A DNA stretch of 64,000 bases, taken from Oscillatoria acuminata PCC 6304. Lineage in GTDB: Bacteria; Cyanobacteriota; Cyanobacteriia; Cyanobacteriales; Laspinemataceae. A program made the translations under genes and the position numbers. The stretch lies in NCBI RefSeq assembly GCF_000317105.1, contig NC_019693.1, forward strand, positions 4,279,227-4,343,226, written 5' to 3'. This document shows positions 54,421 through 63,853 of the stretch, piece by piece (positions within the stretch are counted from its first letter, which is position 1; every line of letters starts with the position of its first letter). Below the pieces are notes generated by a model. That model did no database searches, was not told the origin of the DNA, and saw nothing but the letters and a program-made list of their open reading frames with translations.

Positions 54421-54678
54421 GGCAGGTAAACTTAGGTCTAGACGGGCAGACTGCGATTGTGATGCAGCAGTTTCACACCGCCTGCCGCGTTAATTCAGAC
54501 ATTCGATGCCCCCATCAACCCGGATATGATAGCACTGATGGCTGACATTCGTGTGTGGTAAGACCATAGAAATTGCCAGAATAGGTTTACTGTAAGCATT
54601 GATTTTCCCGTCATTGAGATTTGCCGGTACAATCTAATCTTTAAATCTCGTTAAATCTCATGCCATCCCCCATCCACC

Positions 54679-55392
54679 ATGCCCTTACCAACCGTCATTT
54701 TACCGGGTTTTTTCGCTGCTGCATCGGAATATCGGGAGTTTGAACACTTACTCAACGAACAGGGGTTTCCCGCCCTTTTAGTCCCCCTCCGTAAGCGGGA
54801 TTGGGTTCCAACCATTGGCGGACGCTCGATCGCCCCGATTCTCCGCCAACTCCATGCCACTGTCCAGCAAGCCTTACAGGAATTTAACGCACCGAAAGTT
54901 AACTTAGTGGCCCATTCTGCTGGGGGATGGATTGCCCGGATTTACCTGGGAGAAAAACCCTATATCATTCATGGGGATGTTGACGAATCTGCTCAATTAT
55001 GGTATGCCACTCCCTTCGTCAGTACCTTAATTACTCTGGGTACTCCCCATATCAGTCAGGAACGGTGGACCCTCAAAAATTTGGATTTTGTCAATACCGC
55101 TTATCCCGGAGCATTTTACCCCCATGTCCGTTATATCTGCTTGGCGGGAAAGGCGGTTTATGGGGCCCGCAAGCGGGGACAATGGTTAGCTCATAATAGC
55201 TATCGGATCACCTGTGGCATTGGGGAAACTTGGGGGGATGGGATTACCCCAATTGAAGCAGCGCATCTGGTGGGGGCGGAAAATATTGTTTTAGATGGGG
55301 TGATGCATTCGCCGCGATCGCCCTTGAACTGGTACGGGTCCCCAGAAATCCTACCTCGTTGGGTCTCCTATTTAGGGGATTGCAAAATATAA
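54679..55392 (+). CDS. Alpha/beta-hydrolase, lipase-like
   Basis: The 237-residue protein begins PTVILPGFFAAASEYREFEH (oxyanion-hole strand), with the nucleophile elbow AHSAGG, Asp in ETWGDGITPIEAA and His in GVMHSPRSP. TLGTPHISQERW is typical of PGAP1/lipase-type hydrolases. There is no signal peptide, so it is cytoplasmic. Substrate is unknown. The gene stands alone between two short repeats. Confidence 0.88.
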   Translation: MPLPTVILPGFFAAASEYREFEHLLNEQGFPALLVPLRKRDWVPTIGGRSIAPILRQLHATVQQALQEFNAPKVNLVAHSAGGWIARIYLGEKPYIIHGDVDESAQLWYATPFVSTLITLGTPHISQERWTLKNLDFVNTAYPGAFYPHVRYICLAGKAVYGARKRGQWLAHNSYRITCGIGETWGDGITPIEAAHLVGAENIVLDGVMHSPRSPLNWYGSPEILPRWVSYLGDCKI

Positions 55393-55428
55393 ATCATCCA
55401 ACCGTTCAACAACTGAAAGGAAGGTATC

Positions 55429-55479
55429 TGTAGGGGCGCAATGTGCAGGCCCTTGGGGCCTGCGCATTGCGCCCCTACA
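55429..55479. repeat. Long palindrome of family E (24-bp arms)
   Basis: Arms TGTAGGGGCGCAATG...GGCCC and its complement have one mismatch and a three-base loop. It follows the lipase-like gene and probably forms a strong terminator-like hairpin. Confidence 0.75.
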
Positions 55480-55644
55480 AGAAACGGGGCTACTCCGTTG
55501 ATCTACGAACGAACGTTTTGGAGATTTTATTTTTTGGAGTTCCCTTAAAATAAGTTGTAGATTAGGGGACTCCCATAGAGATGCGTTGACAAAACTGAGT
55601 CCCCTTTCTTAAAATACGGCCAATTGGTCAAGATAGAGGGGGAT

Positions 55645-56100
55645 ATGAAAAAAATCCAAAGTTGGGTCCAGACTGGGTGGGAGAGAATCAGTGCAAACCC
55701 GGAGACATTCAAACTATCATTTTCAAAAATTAGAGGTCTTTTTTGCTTAATTGTGGGATATTTATTGTCCCCCGTTTGTTGGTGGAATGACCTAGTATTT
55801 AATCTACCCGTTGCCTATGGCTTTGGATATCTTTGCAATTTAGTTTGGCCCGATTCTTTAATGCCTGGAACGATTGTTGGGTATTGGTTCTCGAATATTA
55901 TCGGCATCTTAATGATGCAGTTTGGAGTGGTGGATATTCTGCCTAAGTCATCAGAAAACCGAAATTTGAAAAAAGATTTAATCACGGGTTTAATTTCTTC
56001 GACCGCTTACACCGTTGTAATTATTGCCTTGGTGCAATTCAATATTTTGGATACTCCAATTTTAGCGGCATTACAAGGGGAAGTCGCTGCCAATCCTTAG
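55645..56100 (+). CDS. Small integral membrane protein, unknown function
   Basis: The product is 151 residues from ATG 55645, which has GAGGGGG directly before it; the TTG at 55624 would place that site inside the gene. There are about three to four hydrophobic segments (GLFCLIVGYLLSPVCWWNDL, VAYGFGYLCNLVW, TIVGYWFSNIIGILMMQFGV, SSTAYTVVIIALVQFNIL). I do not recognise the family. It may share a transcript with the CadD-like gene 95 bases downstream. Confidence 0.7.
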   Translation: MKKIQSWVQTGWERISANPETFKLSFSKIRGLFCLIVGYLLSPVCWWNDLVFNLPVAYGFGYLCNLVWPDSLMPGTIVGYWFSNIIGILMMQFGVVDILPKSSENRNLKKDLITGLISSTAYTVVIIALVQFNILDTPILAALQGEVAANP

Positions 56101-56194
56101 CAGTCCTCTGCTGAGAAGAGTGCGAACTCGAAAGCTGGCTAGGAGCATCAAATTTCAATGCAAGGGCAGCTTATAATCAATTTTCGCCAATCTT

Positions 56195-56863
56195 ATGAGT
56201 TCTATATTCACCGCTGTAGTTACGGGTATCACCAGCTTTGCCGCCACCAATATTGACGATATCACCGTCTCCATGTTGTTATTTTCCCAAACCGAAAATC
56301 GGGGCTTTCATCCCCGAGATATTGTGATTGGGAATTACCTGGGATTTACGGTCTTAATTTTAGCTTGTCTCCCCGGTTTATTTGGGGGTTTATTTTTACC
56401 CCCCCCTTGGATTGGACTATTGGGATTCATTCCCATCACCGTCGGCATCAAGCAATTACTGGTTCGCGAATCCGATGATGAACCGGAAGTGCAAGGAATC
56501 GTCACTCCCGGTGATACCCCACCCCAGAAACCCAGCCGGTGGCCTAGATGGATCACCTATTTATCCCAAAGTCAAATTTACAATGTTGCCGCCCTGACCG
56601 TCGCTAATGGGGGGGATAATATTGGAATTTATGTTCCAATCTTTGCCAGCAATCGTCCCATAGATTTAGCGGTGATTTTGGTGATTTTTTATGTATTGGT
56701 GGGAGTCTGGAGTGCGATCGCGTACTATTTGAGCCGCCACCGGGCGATCGCCATTGTGTTAACCCGATATGGGCTCATTTTAACCCCGTTTGTTTTAATT
56801 ACCTTGGGACTGTTTATTTTGATGGATAATCAAAGTTACCGCCTGTTACCGGGATTGAGTTAA
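56195..56863 (+). CDS. Cadmium-resistance transporter family protein (CadD-like)
   Basis: The 222-residue membrane protein begins with FAATNIDDITVSMLLFSQ, the family's conserved Asn-Asp-Asp segment. It has about six membrane helices in two halves and repeats the motif in the second half as VANGGDNIGIYVPIF. CadD proteins export Cd2+ or related cations. The middle cytoplasmic loop (DDEPEVQGIVTPGDTPPQKP) is long. No metal regulator is adjacent. Confidence 0.85.
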   Translation: MSSIFTAVVTGITSFAATNIDDITVSMLLFSQTENRGFHPRDIVIGNYLGFTVLILACLPGLFGGLFLPPPWIGLLGFIPITVGIKQLLVRESDDEPEVQGIVTPGDTPPQKPSRWPRWITYLSQSQIYNVAALTVANGGDNIGIYVPIFASNRPIDLAVILVIFYVLVGVWSAIAYYLSRHRAIAIVLTRYGLILTPFVLITLGLFILMDNQSYRLLPGLS

Positions 56864-56891
56864 AACGGAGTAGGGCAACCGCCAATTTAAT

Positions 56892-58817
56892 TTACTCGGC
56901 TGAAACCTTTTCTAGGGTTTCTTCCAAAGCCAGGGATGAAATCGGCACTTCCTCCACCGTGGGTAACTTTTCCAAAGTCAGGCGAGACTGACTCGACCCA
57001 GAAAGTCGCTTCAAGAGCTTGGGTTTTGGGTCATGGAGGAGATAGATAATCACATCTCCCGGTTGCCAAGCATCGATCGCCGAGACCACCAAAAGCTGTT
57101 TTTTCCGTTCAATTAACAACGGAACTAACTCTCCAGAGCGAATCAGAGCTTGCAAATGAGCCTGTTGAAGGGCACAACTTGGCTCTTTGAGCACCGTTTC
57201 GCCTAACTTCACTTGAGAATCACTCAGATACTCGTTCCAAGTCTTGAGTTGAAGTTCGGGGATAAAAGCGTGTTGAATTTTATTGGTTTTATTCCCCGTC
57301 TTATTCCCTTGTGGGTCTTGGGGAAACAAAGCTAAAACCCGAGGCGGGGAAAACTCCTCAGCGGTGCGTTGCGCCAAGACGCGATTCACCTCCCCATTAC
57401 TGGTCATGGCCAGGAAGGTCCCCATCGAAGCCAGTCCAGCCTCTTCTAACACTTCTGTATCAAGGGCCGAACTTAAAATCACGGGTAGATCTTCTCGTTC
57501 GGCTTCCTGACAGGCTTCTGGATTGGTATCCAGAATCACCACAGATTCACCCCGTTCTTTAAAGAGTCGGGCAATTAAGCGGCTTAAGGGGTTAGAACCA
57601 ACAATCACGGCACCGGTGGCTTTGGTGGACATCAGACCCAAGAGTTTGGCAACAGAACGGGCGGTGAGCCCTTGCAAAACCACGGTCAAAATAATCGTGA
57701 GGAAGACGAGGGCTTTGATGGAGTCTCCCCCGTTAATTCCGCGATCGGTGAGTAAAATTGCAAACAAAGAGGCGACGGAAGCCGAAACAATCCCTTTGGG
57801 ACCAATCCAGCTTACAAATAATTTTTGACGCCAGTTGAGTCCACTGTTGATGGTGCAAAGCCAAACATTCAGGGGACGCACCAGAAACATCAGAATGGCT
57901 ACGGTGACTAAACTCCCCCAACCTAGGGCGATCACACTGGCGATCGACAGATCGGCGGCTAGGAGGATAAACAACACGGAAACGGCCAAAATGGTCAGTT
58001 GACCTTTAAACCGGCGCAGTAGTCTTTCATCTGGCACATCAGAAGCTCGCAAGACAATGCCTGCCACCACGGTTGCCATCAGTCCAGACTCCCCTCGGAT
58101 ATCTTGAGCCAGACCAAATAAGCCCCAGAGTCCAGCTAATACGACCAGATTTTTCAGGTCCTCGGATAGAAACTGAGCGCGTTTGAGGAAATAGCCCAGA
58201 GTCCAACCCCCCACAGCCCCGATCGCACTGCCAATCCCCAGACGAATGGTCAATCCGGCAATTAACCGCAGGGGGTCGGCATCACCATTTAAAATTACAT
58301 CGAGGACTAAGACGGCGAGAATTGCCCCCACTGGATCAATGAGTACCCCTTCGCCTTCGAGCAATGCGGCGACAGAACGCTCCACCTGGACCTGTTTGAG
58401 TAAGGGTCCGATGACGGTGGGTCCGGTGACGACGACTAAGGCGGCATATAAAAATGAGATGGACCAGGGAAATTCACTGAACGCATGAGCGGCAATGCCT
58501 CCCCCAATCAGGGTAATCAGGGTGCCAATGGTGACGAGGTTCCGCAGACTACCGGAGACTTTATCCAGTTCTTTGAGTTCGAGGTTTAGACCCCCCTCAA
58601 ACAAGATTAAGGCGACGGATAGGCTGACAATAACTTCGAGTCCATCTCCTAGGAGGCTTGGATGCAGTAAGCCGAAACCATCAGGACCCAAGAGAATGCC
58701 AAACAGCAGCAAAAAGACGATACCTGGAATTTTCAGGTAGTCCGCCAGAACTTGAGCTCCGATCCCTGCAATGACCGTTAAGACAATCAGCAGGGTAATA
58801 TCAAAAGGCATTTCCAT
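56892..58817 (-). CDS. Monovalent cation:proton antiporter (CPA type) with RCK/TrkA-N domain
   Basis: The protein of about 641 residues has 12 or so membrane helices with the antiporter core (ALILFEGGLNLELKEL; LEGEGVLIDPVGAILAV) and a GPKG segment (SWIGPKGIVSASVA). A cytoplasmic NAD-binding TrkA-N domain (AVIVGSNPLSRLIARLFKER, GESVVILDTN) and a TrkA-C-like end follow. It exchanges Na+ or K+ for H+ and probably senses nucleotide. ATG 58817, opening MEMPFDITLLIVL, is preferred; the 32 residues before it in the longer frame (to 58913) are not hydrophobic and have no counterpart in the family plan. Confidence 0.9.
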   Translation of the reverse strand: MEMPFDITLLIVLTVIAGIGAQVLADYLKIPGIVFLLLFGILLGPDGFGLLHPSLLGDGLEVIVSLSVALILFEGGLNLELKELDKVSGSLRNLVTIGTLITLIGGGIAAHAFSEFPWSISFLYAALVVVTGPTVIGPLLKQVQVERSVAALLEGEGVLIDPVGAILAVLVLDVILNGDADPLRLIAGLTIRLGIGSAIGAVGGWTLGYFLKRAQFLSEDLKNLVVLAGLWGLFGLAQDIRGESGLMATVVAGIVLRASDVPDERLLRRFKGQLTILAVSVLFILLAADLSIASVIALGWGSLVTVAILMFLVRPLNVWLCTINSGLNWRQKLFVSWIGPKGIVSASVASLFAILLTDRGINGGDSIKALVFLTIILTVVLQGLTARSVAKLLGLMSTKATGAVIVGSNPLSRLIARLFKERGESVVILDTNPEACQEAEREDLPVILSSALDTEVLEEAGLASMGTFLAMTSNGEVNRVLAQRTAEEFSPPRVLALFPQDPQGNKTGNKTNKIQHAFIPELQLKTWNEYLSDSQVKLGETVLKEPSCALQQAHLQALIRSGELVPLLIERKKQLLVVSAIDAWQPGDVIIYLLHDPKPKLLKRLSGSSQSRLTLEKLPTVEEVPISSLALEETLEKVSAE

Positions 58818-58913
58818 AGGCTTGTGTAATAAGAGCGAACGAGCTGTCAGTGATTTGGCCCGATCGTCAAATGAGGATGATATAAATTGTCCTTGAAGGG
58901 GCCAGCTTTCCAC

Positions 58914-59345
58914 CAGGGCGATCGCACCGAATAAAACAGCGATATCCGGCTATTCAAGGTCCAACGTTTGGCTCAATTCTGTTTGTAGGCACCCCGGGGG
59001 CAGCCTTCTATTCTCAAAGCCGGTTTTAAAAGCAGGGAATTAATTTGAGTCGAGTTGAGGGCAACCTTCAAACCGGCGGATGGGATGGGGTTTTTGACAA
59101 GAAAAAACCCGGAGATTGGATTTTGAGTTAGATATTGACCACCAGGATATCACATTTGGGGAGAGTTCTGGCAAGGGATGAGGATCCTGGGTCAATTTAT
59201 CCCGGGTTGGGGGCGACTGCTCACCCAAGTCTCCTGGGGTGAGTTCCCACCCACAGCGATCGCCCCCTCAGTGTCTCTAAGGGGGCAAGGAAAGAGGCTC
59301 CGGCTGAGTTGACTGGGTAGCAGTCGCTCACCCCAACCAGGGCTT
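58914..59345. other. Non-coding stretch with an imperfect inverted repeat
   Basis: No gene is supported. GGGTTGGGGGCGACTGCTC (about 59204) and AGCAGTCGCTCACCCCAAC (about 59321) form imperfect inverted arms about 115 bases apart. AAGAAAAAACCCGGAG near 59100 is another short repeat trace. Confidence 0.4.
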
Positions 59346-59374
59346 ATAAAGACTCGTAATTCCCGAGTCTTTAT
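59346..59374 (-). terminator. Hairpin over the stop codon of the 87-residue gene
   Basis: Arms ATAAAGACTCG (59346-59356) and CGAGTCTTTAT (59364-59374) pair perfectly with a seven-base loop. The stem includes the TAA of the gene. It has no U-run beyond the stem, so it may work as mRNA protection rather than a strict terminator. Confidence 0.5.
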
Positions 59375-59634
59375 TCTTCGACAAAGCTGCGATCGACACT
59401 CGACAGAAACACAGGTTCCACCCGAATGCCTAAAATCGTAGCCGGTCGCACGACCATATACTCTCCTTGAGCAGTTTTGATCGGCACGTTGATAAACTCT
59501 TTTCCGTCGGAGTTGGGGACCAATACCCCTTGATACCATTTCTGGAACTCTTGGATCGTGGAAAAACGCACCTGTTCCTTGTGTCCCCCCTCGATCAGGA
59601 GGGAAACGCCTATATAATCTGGGGTTCTCGGCAT
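59371..59634 (-). CDS. Small conserved-looking cyanobacterial protein, unknown function
   Basis: The 87-residue product begins MPRTPDYIGVSLLIEGGHKE and continues with TIQEFQKWYQGVLVPNSDGK and KTAQGEYMVVRPATILGIRV. It has no membrane segment, has good coding composition and is followed by a hairpin. I do not know its function; the compact alpha/beta pattern and codon use argue that it is real. Confidence 0.72.
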   Translation of the reverse strand: MPRTPDYIGVSLLIEGGHKEQVRFSTIQEFQKWYQGVLVPNSDGKEFINVPIKTAQGEYMVVRPATILGIRVEPVFLSSVDRSFVEE

Positions 59635-60410
59635 ACGGCAAGAATTATCCTCAAAGCACCGAGATTATTATGAGCGTTCAAGGGGGCAATTTCATCGGTG
59701 TTTTCAGAAACTATCCGGACCCCCCACCTTTTCTAGATAGCCTGAACCGCGACAATGGCCCATTGTGAGCCGTTATCACCAACTCCTGAACCCGACAAGG
59801 CGATCGAAACTCATACTCCATACGGTATTTAAAGGTCTATAAAAACGGATTGTAGGGGCTTCGATGCATCGAAGCCCCTACACATACCGCTTGATGCCGG
59901 TTGTTTTTCTAGACTTATCAGTATTGAGAAATGGAGTATCAATTCATCTAAAACCCACCAACTCCCATCTCAGCGACTCCGAAAGTCGTTCTCTTTCTGA
60001 GTGCGTAGTAACCACTTCAGTCGTTCTCTTTCTGAGTTCAACGTCACGAATATCGAACCTTTCTAAACAGGCTCAAAGCGATCGCCTTATCCCAAAAAAT
60101 TCCCCAAAATCTCAAGCCAACCCTCTATCCCCTGCGAAAAGAAAAATCCGCTTTAAAATTCACCGGCCAACATTGCACCCAACAGATATAAAAACCACAG
60201 GAATTTTCCCTTTACCAGAACATGGATTGAGACCATTCCATCGCCCAGGACACTTATATTTGCTTCCCTTATCACTCTCATTAGAATTCCTGTTCAAATC
60301 AAGATTTCATAACAAAACTTGACCCCTAGGGACAGGTAGATTTACCCAAGCTAGTAAAGGCGCTAGAATAAACCCAAAGTTCTGACCTTCTGACCTCGGA
60401 GTTGGCTTAT
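59635..60410. other. Repeat-bearing intergenic region
   Basis: It holds a perfect 32-base palindrome (59851-59882), a short segment AAAGGTCTATAAAAAC shared with about 23983-23998, and a diverged family D unit (CGTAGTAACCACTTCAGTCG, about 60005). A 152-codon plus-strand frame spans 59864-60322, but it starts inside the palindrome and reads through repeats, so it is not accepted as a gene. Confidence 0.5.
59851..59882. repeat. Perfect 32-bp palindrome, family E
   Basis: TGTAGGGGCTTCGATG is followed directly by its complement, giving a loopless 16-bp palindrome that includes GATGCATC at the centre. It shares the TGTAGGGGC end with family E elements at 27680, 11210 and 55429. Confidence 0.85.
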
Positions 60411-60728
60411 ATGGACACAACTGCCCATTCCACTACTGAATCCCTTGACAACTTACCCCGTGAGGTGAGGGTCACTCAACTCCAGTACCTGATGCAAACC
60501 CTGGAAATCGCCGATCGCATCGCCACCAAAGGCTATCTGATCACGAGTTCCGAACTAGCCGACCTGATGGATGTCAATGCCAGCGCCGTCACCAGTCGCG
60601 GCGACAACTGGCCTTGGCGTAACTGGATCGTCTCCCGGGTGCGACGAGAAGGAAACCAAATTCTCTGGCAACTAGAACGAATTGATTTATTTAACGGATC
60701 CGGTGAGGATGATGGGGCCGGAGAATAA
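60411..60728 (+). CDS. Small conserved-looking protein with a winged-helix-like pattern
   Basis: The product is 105 residues from ATG 60411; the upstream TTG at 60402 is less likely. The segment LQYLMQTLEIADRIATKGYL, then TSSELADLMDVNASAVTSRG and WRNWIVSRVRREGNQILWQL looks like a helix-turn-helix with a wing. It may bind DNA or act as a small regulator; the function is inferred. Confidence 0.72.
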   Translation: MDTTAHSTTESLDNLPREVRVTQLQYLMQTLEIADRIATKGYLITSSELADLMDVNASAVTSRGDNWPWRNWIVSRVRREGNQILWQLERIDLFNGSGEDDGAGE

Positions 60729-60961
60729 CTCCGAATCAACGATTCATGATTGGTTTCTCAGTTATTGCTCTCCTGTCCGGGGTCCTGTGTTCCGGCTTTA
60801 GAGTCTAGGGTCAAACCTCATTGTTTTTCTTTCGTTGGATCATGCCATATCCTCAACCGAAGCTCACCCTGAAGGCCCAGCCTTCGGGGAACCTCTCCCC
60901 CTGCTGCAAATAAATAGACTGGACCCAAGAGGCGACTGCTCGTTCAGCGATCGAATCACTG

Positions 60962-62158
60962 CTATTGAGGTCCATACTGTCGTCCGCGCCACTGAGTCGG
61001 GGTGTGAATCGCGGACAAAATAATTCTCAACACCGCCAGAGGGTCAGCCAGAGGAGATAGCCAAAACAACCAGGCCGCCATTTTTGGGGCCTGGGTCCGG
61101 TCATAAGAAGGGGCGATCGCCAAATTCAAAGCAAACCGAATCCCCAGCAAAAATAAATTTAACCCCAACAACAACCGCGACCCTTCACCCCCCAATAACA
61201 AATATCCCAACACCACCAACAGCGGCAACCCTTGCACCGCCAGCAAAAACCAAACATCCCCCCAAGTTTGACCCCAGGACGCCGCATCCTTGAGGTCCAA
61301 ACTTCGCCCCCACTCGCGCCAAGTTTCCGCCGCCCCCTCATACATCCGCACCTTAATCACCTTCGCCCCATCCATAAACCCGACCTTAAACCCAGCCTGG
61401 GCAATATTTCGGGCCAAAGTCACGTCATCACAAAACGACTGACGGGCGCTGCGATAACCCTCCACTGCCGCCAACACCGATCGCCGACAGAGGAAACATT
61501 GACCATTCGCCATCACCCGTTCCGCCGAACTCGCCTCAGTATTCGTGGGACCAAAGCGATACACCAGAGTCATCAACAGCGCCGGTTGTAGCACCATTTC
61601 CCCCGCATCCTTGAGAATAAACTGAGGGGAAAACGACACCAAATCATACCCTTCCGCCTCTGCCGCCTGCACCACTGCCGCCACCAAACCCGGGTGAGGT
61701 TGGGTATCGGCATCGATGCCTAAAAACCAGCGACTCCCGGAGGAACTGGACAAAAATCCATGATTCAAAGCCCAAGGACGGCCCACCCAATCCCCCGGCA
61801 AAGGGTCATCAGTTACCAATCGAAATCGAGGGTCAGTTTCTGCTGCCGCCTTGACTAACCCTTGAGTGCCATCGGTGGAGTTACTATCCACAATGATAAT
61901 TTCCCGCACTTCATAACTTTGGTGAGTTAATCCAGCGAGACAGGGGGAGAGGCGATCGCGTTCATTTAAAGTCGGCACCACCACAGTGACAGCACCATAC
62001 ATCTCCTGAGTTGGTGTAGTCGGTTCAATCGGAGGCTGCCGAAACGCCCCTTTAATCAGCCGAGAAAGCAGAATCGCCGTCGCAGGCACCTGCAACAGTA
62101 ACAGAATGGTTGATAAAATAGAGAGTGACAAATCAGACAAAATATGGTAAAGAAGCAA
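60962..62158 (-). CDS. Family 2 glycosyltransferase with membrane helices (CruG/CruC-like)
   Basis: The 398-residue protein has an N-terminal membrane helix (LSILSTILLLLQVPATAILL), a GT-A catalytic domain (VTVVVPTLNERDRLSPCLAG; EIIIVDSNSTDGTQ; the DxD-like FLGIDADTQPHPG; the acceptor-site RQSFCDDVTLARNIAQAG), and three C-terminal membrane segments ending in THPTQWRGRQY-like residues (HTPTQWRGRQYG). The WRGR ending and layout resemble carotenoid glycosyltransferases such as CruG/CruC that glycosylate myxol or related carotenoids. That specific assignment is from memory of the family and is not certain. Confidence 0.83.
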   Translation of the reverse strand: MLLYHILSDLSLSILSTILLLLQVPATAILLSRLIKGAFRQPPIEPTTPTQEMYGAVTVVVPTLNERDRLSPCLAGLTHQSYEVREIIIVDSNSTDGTQGLVKAAAETDPRFRLVTDDPLPGDWVGRPWALNHGFLSSSSGSRWFLGIDADTQPHPGLVAAVVQAAEAEGYDLVSFSPQFILKDAGEMVLQPALLMTLVYRFGPTNTEASSAERVMANGQCFLCRRSVLAAVEGYRSARQSFCDDVTLARNIAQAGFKVGFMDGAKVIKVRMYEGAAETWREWGRSLDLKDAASWGQTWGDVWFLLAVQGLPLLVVLGYLLLGGEGSRLLLGLNLFLLGIRFALNLAIAPSYDRTQAPKMAAWLFWLSPLADPLAVLRIILSAIHTPTQWRGRQYGPQ

Positions 62159-62389
62159 TTCAGATACAAGAGAAGGAATCGAGAGTTACCAGCGATCGGG
62201 ATATCTCGGACAATCTTTACAGGGTATCACTTTACCGCAATTTGCCAACTACCGCTAAACAACGCATGGGTGTTTTATCTTGGATTACAGTTGACTGACG
62301 ACAGAAGACTCCATATCTACATTTTTTAGCTGTGATCCTTTTTTTACAGGACCCCAAAATTTTAGGCATTTTAGGGTACAGGTGAGACT

Positions 62390-62421
62390 AAAAAACAAGC
62401 CACCTAATTTTAGGTGGCTTG
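62390..62421 (-). terminator. Rho-independent terminator after the DUF6887 gene
   Basis: On the minus strand an 11-bp stem (CAAGCCACCTA with TAGGTGGCTTG, four-base loop) is followed by a run of six T. It lies 14 bases downstream of the stop. Confidence 0.88.
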
Positions 62422-62435
62422 TGGATGAAAAGAGT

Positions 62436-62651
62436 CTATTGCTGGGGTTGTTCGAGTTTCTTTTTGAAAATGGCTTCTACTTCCTTTTTCGGATCAGCAA
62501 GGTCAAATGGATAGGGATAACGTACCGTTTCCGAACCCCTCCGACTGATTAATACTTGTAATGCTGCCCGGAATGCATCTTCTTCATTTCGATGCTGAGA
62601 CAGGTATTGTTTGAGTTCAGCATTAGTCATTTGATGTAAATTTTCACTCAT
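62436..62651 (-). CDS. DUF6887-like small protein
   Basis: The product is 71 residues from ATG 62651, beginning MSENLHQMTNAELKQYLSQH. MTNAELKQYLSQHRNEEDAF followed by ALQVLISRR is the pattern of a small family widespread in cyanobacteria. The function is unknown; such genes often accompany a DUF6888 partner, which is not seen here. An IS1-type element inserted 23 bases upstream may have removed the partner or the promoter. Confidence 0.78.
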   Translation of the reverse strand: MSENLHQMTNAELKQYLSQHRNEEDAFRAALQVLISRRGSETVRYPYPFDLADPKKEVEAIFKKKLEQPQQ

Positions 62652-62674
62652 AAAACAGACTCCCAGGTTCCTTT

Positions 62675-63471
62675 TTCGGCGTTGCACATCTATGGTATGA
62701 TTGCCTTAAACAGGGGTCCCGTCCTTCAATTAGGCAGGGGTACAGTCCTAGGTTTCAGGTAGTACAGAAGCAATCTGATAGAAATCCTTAACATTTCTAC
62801 AGATTTTGAATAACATAAAGTTTTTCTATGGAGGCGGGCTAGATAATGTCTTAATCGCGTGTTTTCTCCTGCTACCCGAGTCATGTAGGGCTTGCTAACT
62901 ATATGGTCAAGTTCATCAATAAATTTAGGGTAAACTGCATAGCCATCCGTCACATAAAAAAAACATTCCCAGCCTCGAATGATTTTCCATAAGGGTTTAA
63001 ATATTTCGGACGATCTATCCTAAGACTACAAAAGCTAAAATGCCAGGGAACCTTTTATCTACAGCAGTCCAGACCCAGACCTTCTGTTTTTTTTACCCAC
63101 ATAAGTCTGTAACTCATCAACTTGAGAGACTTCAGGAATCTCTTGATAATCAGGGTCGGGTGGTAAATTATTGCCCGCAGCATAACCGCAATTAATAACT
63201 GTGTTATGACAAACTCCAGTTAGTCTTTCTATCGGTCGAAATCCATTCCCTTCAACATAGAGATGTAAACAGTGTCGTTTGACTTCTTCGGGATAACCTA
63301 CTGGAGAATAGACGTCGATAAATTGACGACCACAGTACGCAGCATATATGGTTTTGTTTTCCTCTTTTTAAGCCATTTTTACTGATATTGGTGGATTGAC
63401 ACTTAGGACAAATCATATTCTCTAGGGGTAGGGACTACTCCCCTATCACACCATATATGTGCAACGCCGAA
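62675..63471 (-). mobile_element. IS1-family insertion sequence, decayed
   Basis: Nearly perfect 22-base inverted ends lie at 62675-62696 and 63450-63471 (one mismatch; core CGGCGTTGCACAT), enclosing a frameshifted IS1-type transposase gene. The total of about 797 bases is normal for IS1 elements. I find no flanking target duplication. Confidence 0.88.
62726..63416 (-). pseudogene. IS1-family transposase pseudogene
   Basis: From ATG 63416 it reads MICPKCQSTNISKNGLK (the zinc-binding start), then after a frame change FIDVYSPVGYPEEVKRHCLH and NGFRPIERLTGVCHNTVINC, then SQVDELQTYVGKK. After more frameshifts and stops it ends with VTDGYAVYPKFIDELDHIVS and RLRHYLARLHRKTLCYSKSV. At least three frame breaks are present, so no active enzyme can be made. 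Confidence 0.87.
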
Positions 63472-63853
63472 GAATCGGCGATTCTTATCCCTTGAAGATA
63501 GGACCACTCTGTTTTGAGTTGGGGGCCAGTTGGGGTTGTGATTCTCTGACGGCGATCGGTTTGGTAATGGCTGACCGATGGCCTCAAACGACGGGGCCAT
63601 TTTTCCCTTGCCAATTGGACTACTTTTGGGTGTGGACCTAGTTTTTGGGGACTCAGTTTGGCGGTAGGCCTCGGTACTGGCTAACCGATCGCCTCGACTC
63701 AAGGGTCCATCTGTCCCTTGAGATTAAGGCTACTGCCTCAAAACCCTGGGTCAAACTTTCTGCCATTCAGGGTTTCGGCGTAGGCAAAATTTTAGAATGA
63801 AACAGCCCTGCTCCAAAAGGACCTTGGAAATATGGTGAATCTAGAGGTAAAGT
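63472..63853. repeat. Non-coding stretch with two imperfect tandem units
   Basis: TGGCTGACCGATGGCCTCAA (about 63570) and TGGCTAACCGATCGCCTCGA (about 63678) begin two similar units of about 60 bases, each followed by GGG(G/T)CCAT and TCCCTTG. No gene is seen. The end, before 63854, should contain the promoter of the last gene. Confidence 0.5.

Noticed and set aside
59864-60322. 152-codon plus-strand frame
   Set aside because: It begins inside a palindrome, runs through family D repeat DNA, and has no recognisable domain or start signal.
62144-62329. 61-codon plus-strand frame overlapping the GT2 start
   Set aside because: No ribosome-binding site, no motif, and it overlaps the start of a clear gene on the other strand.
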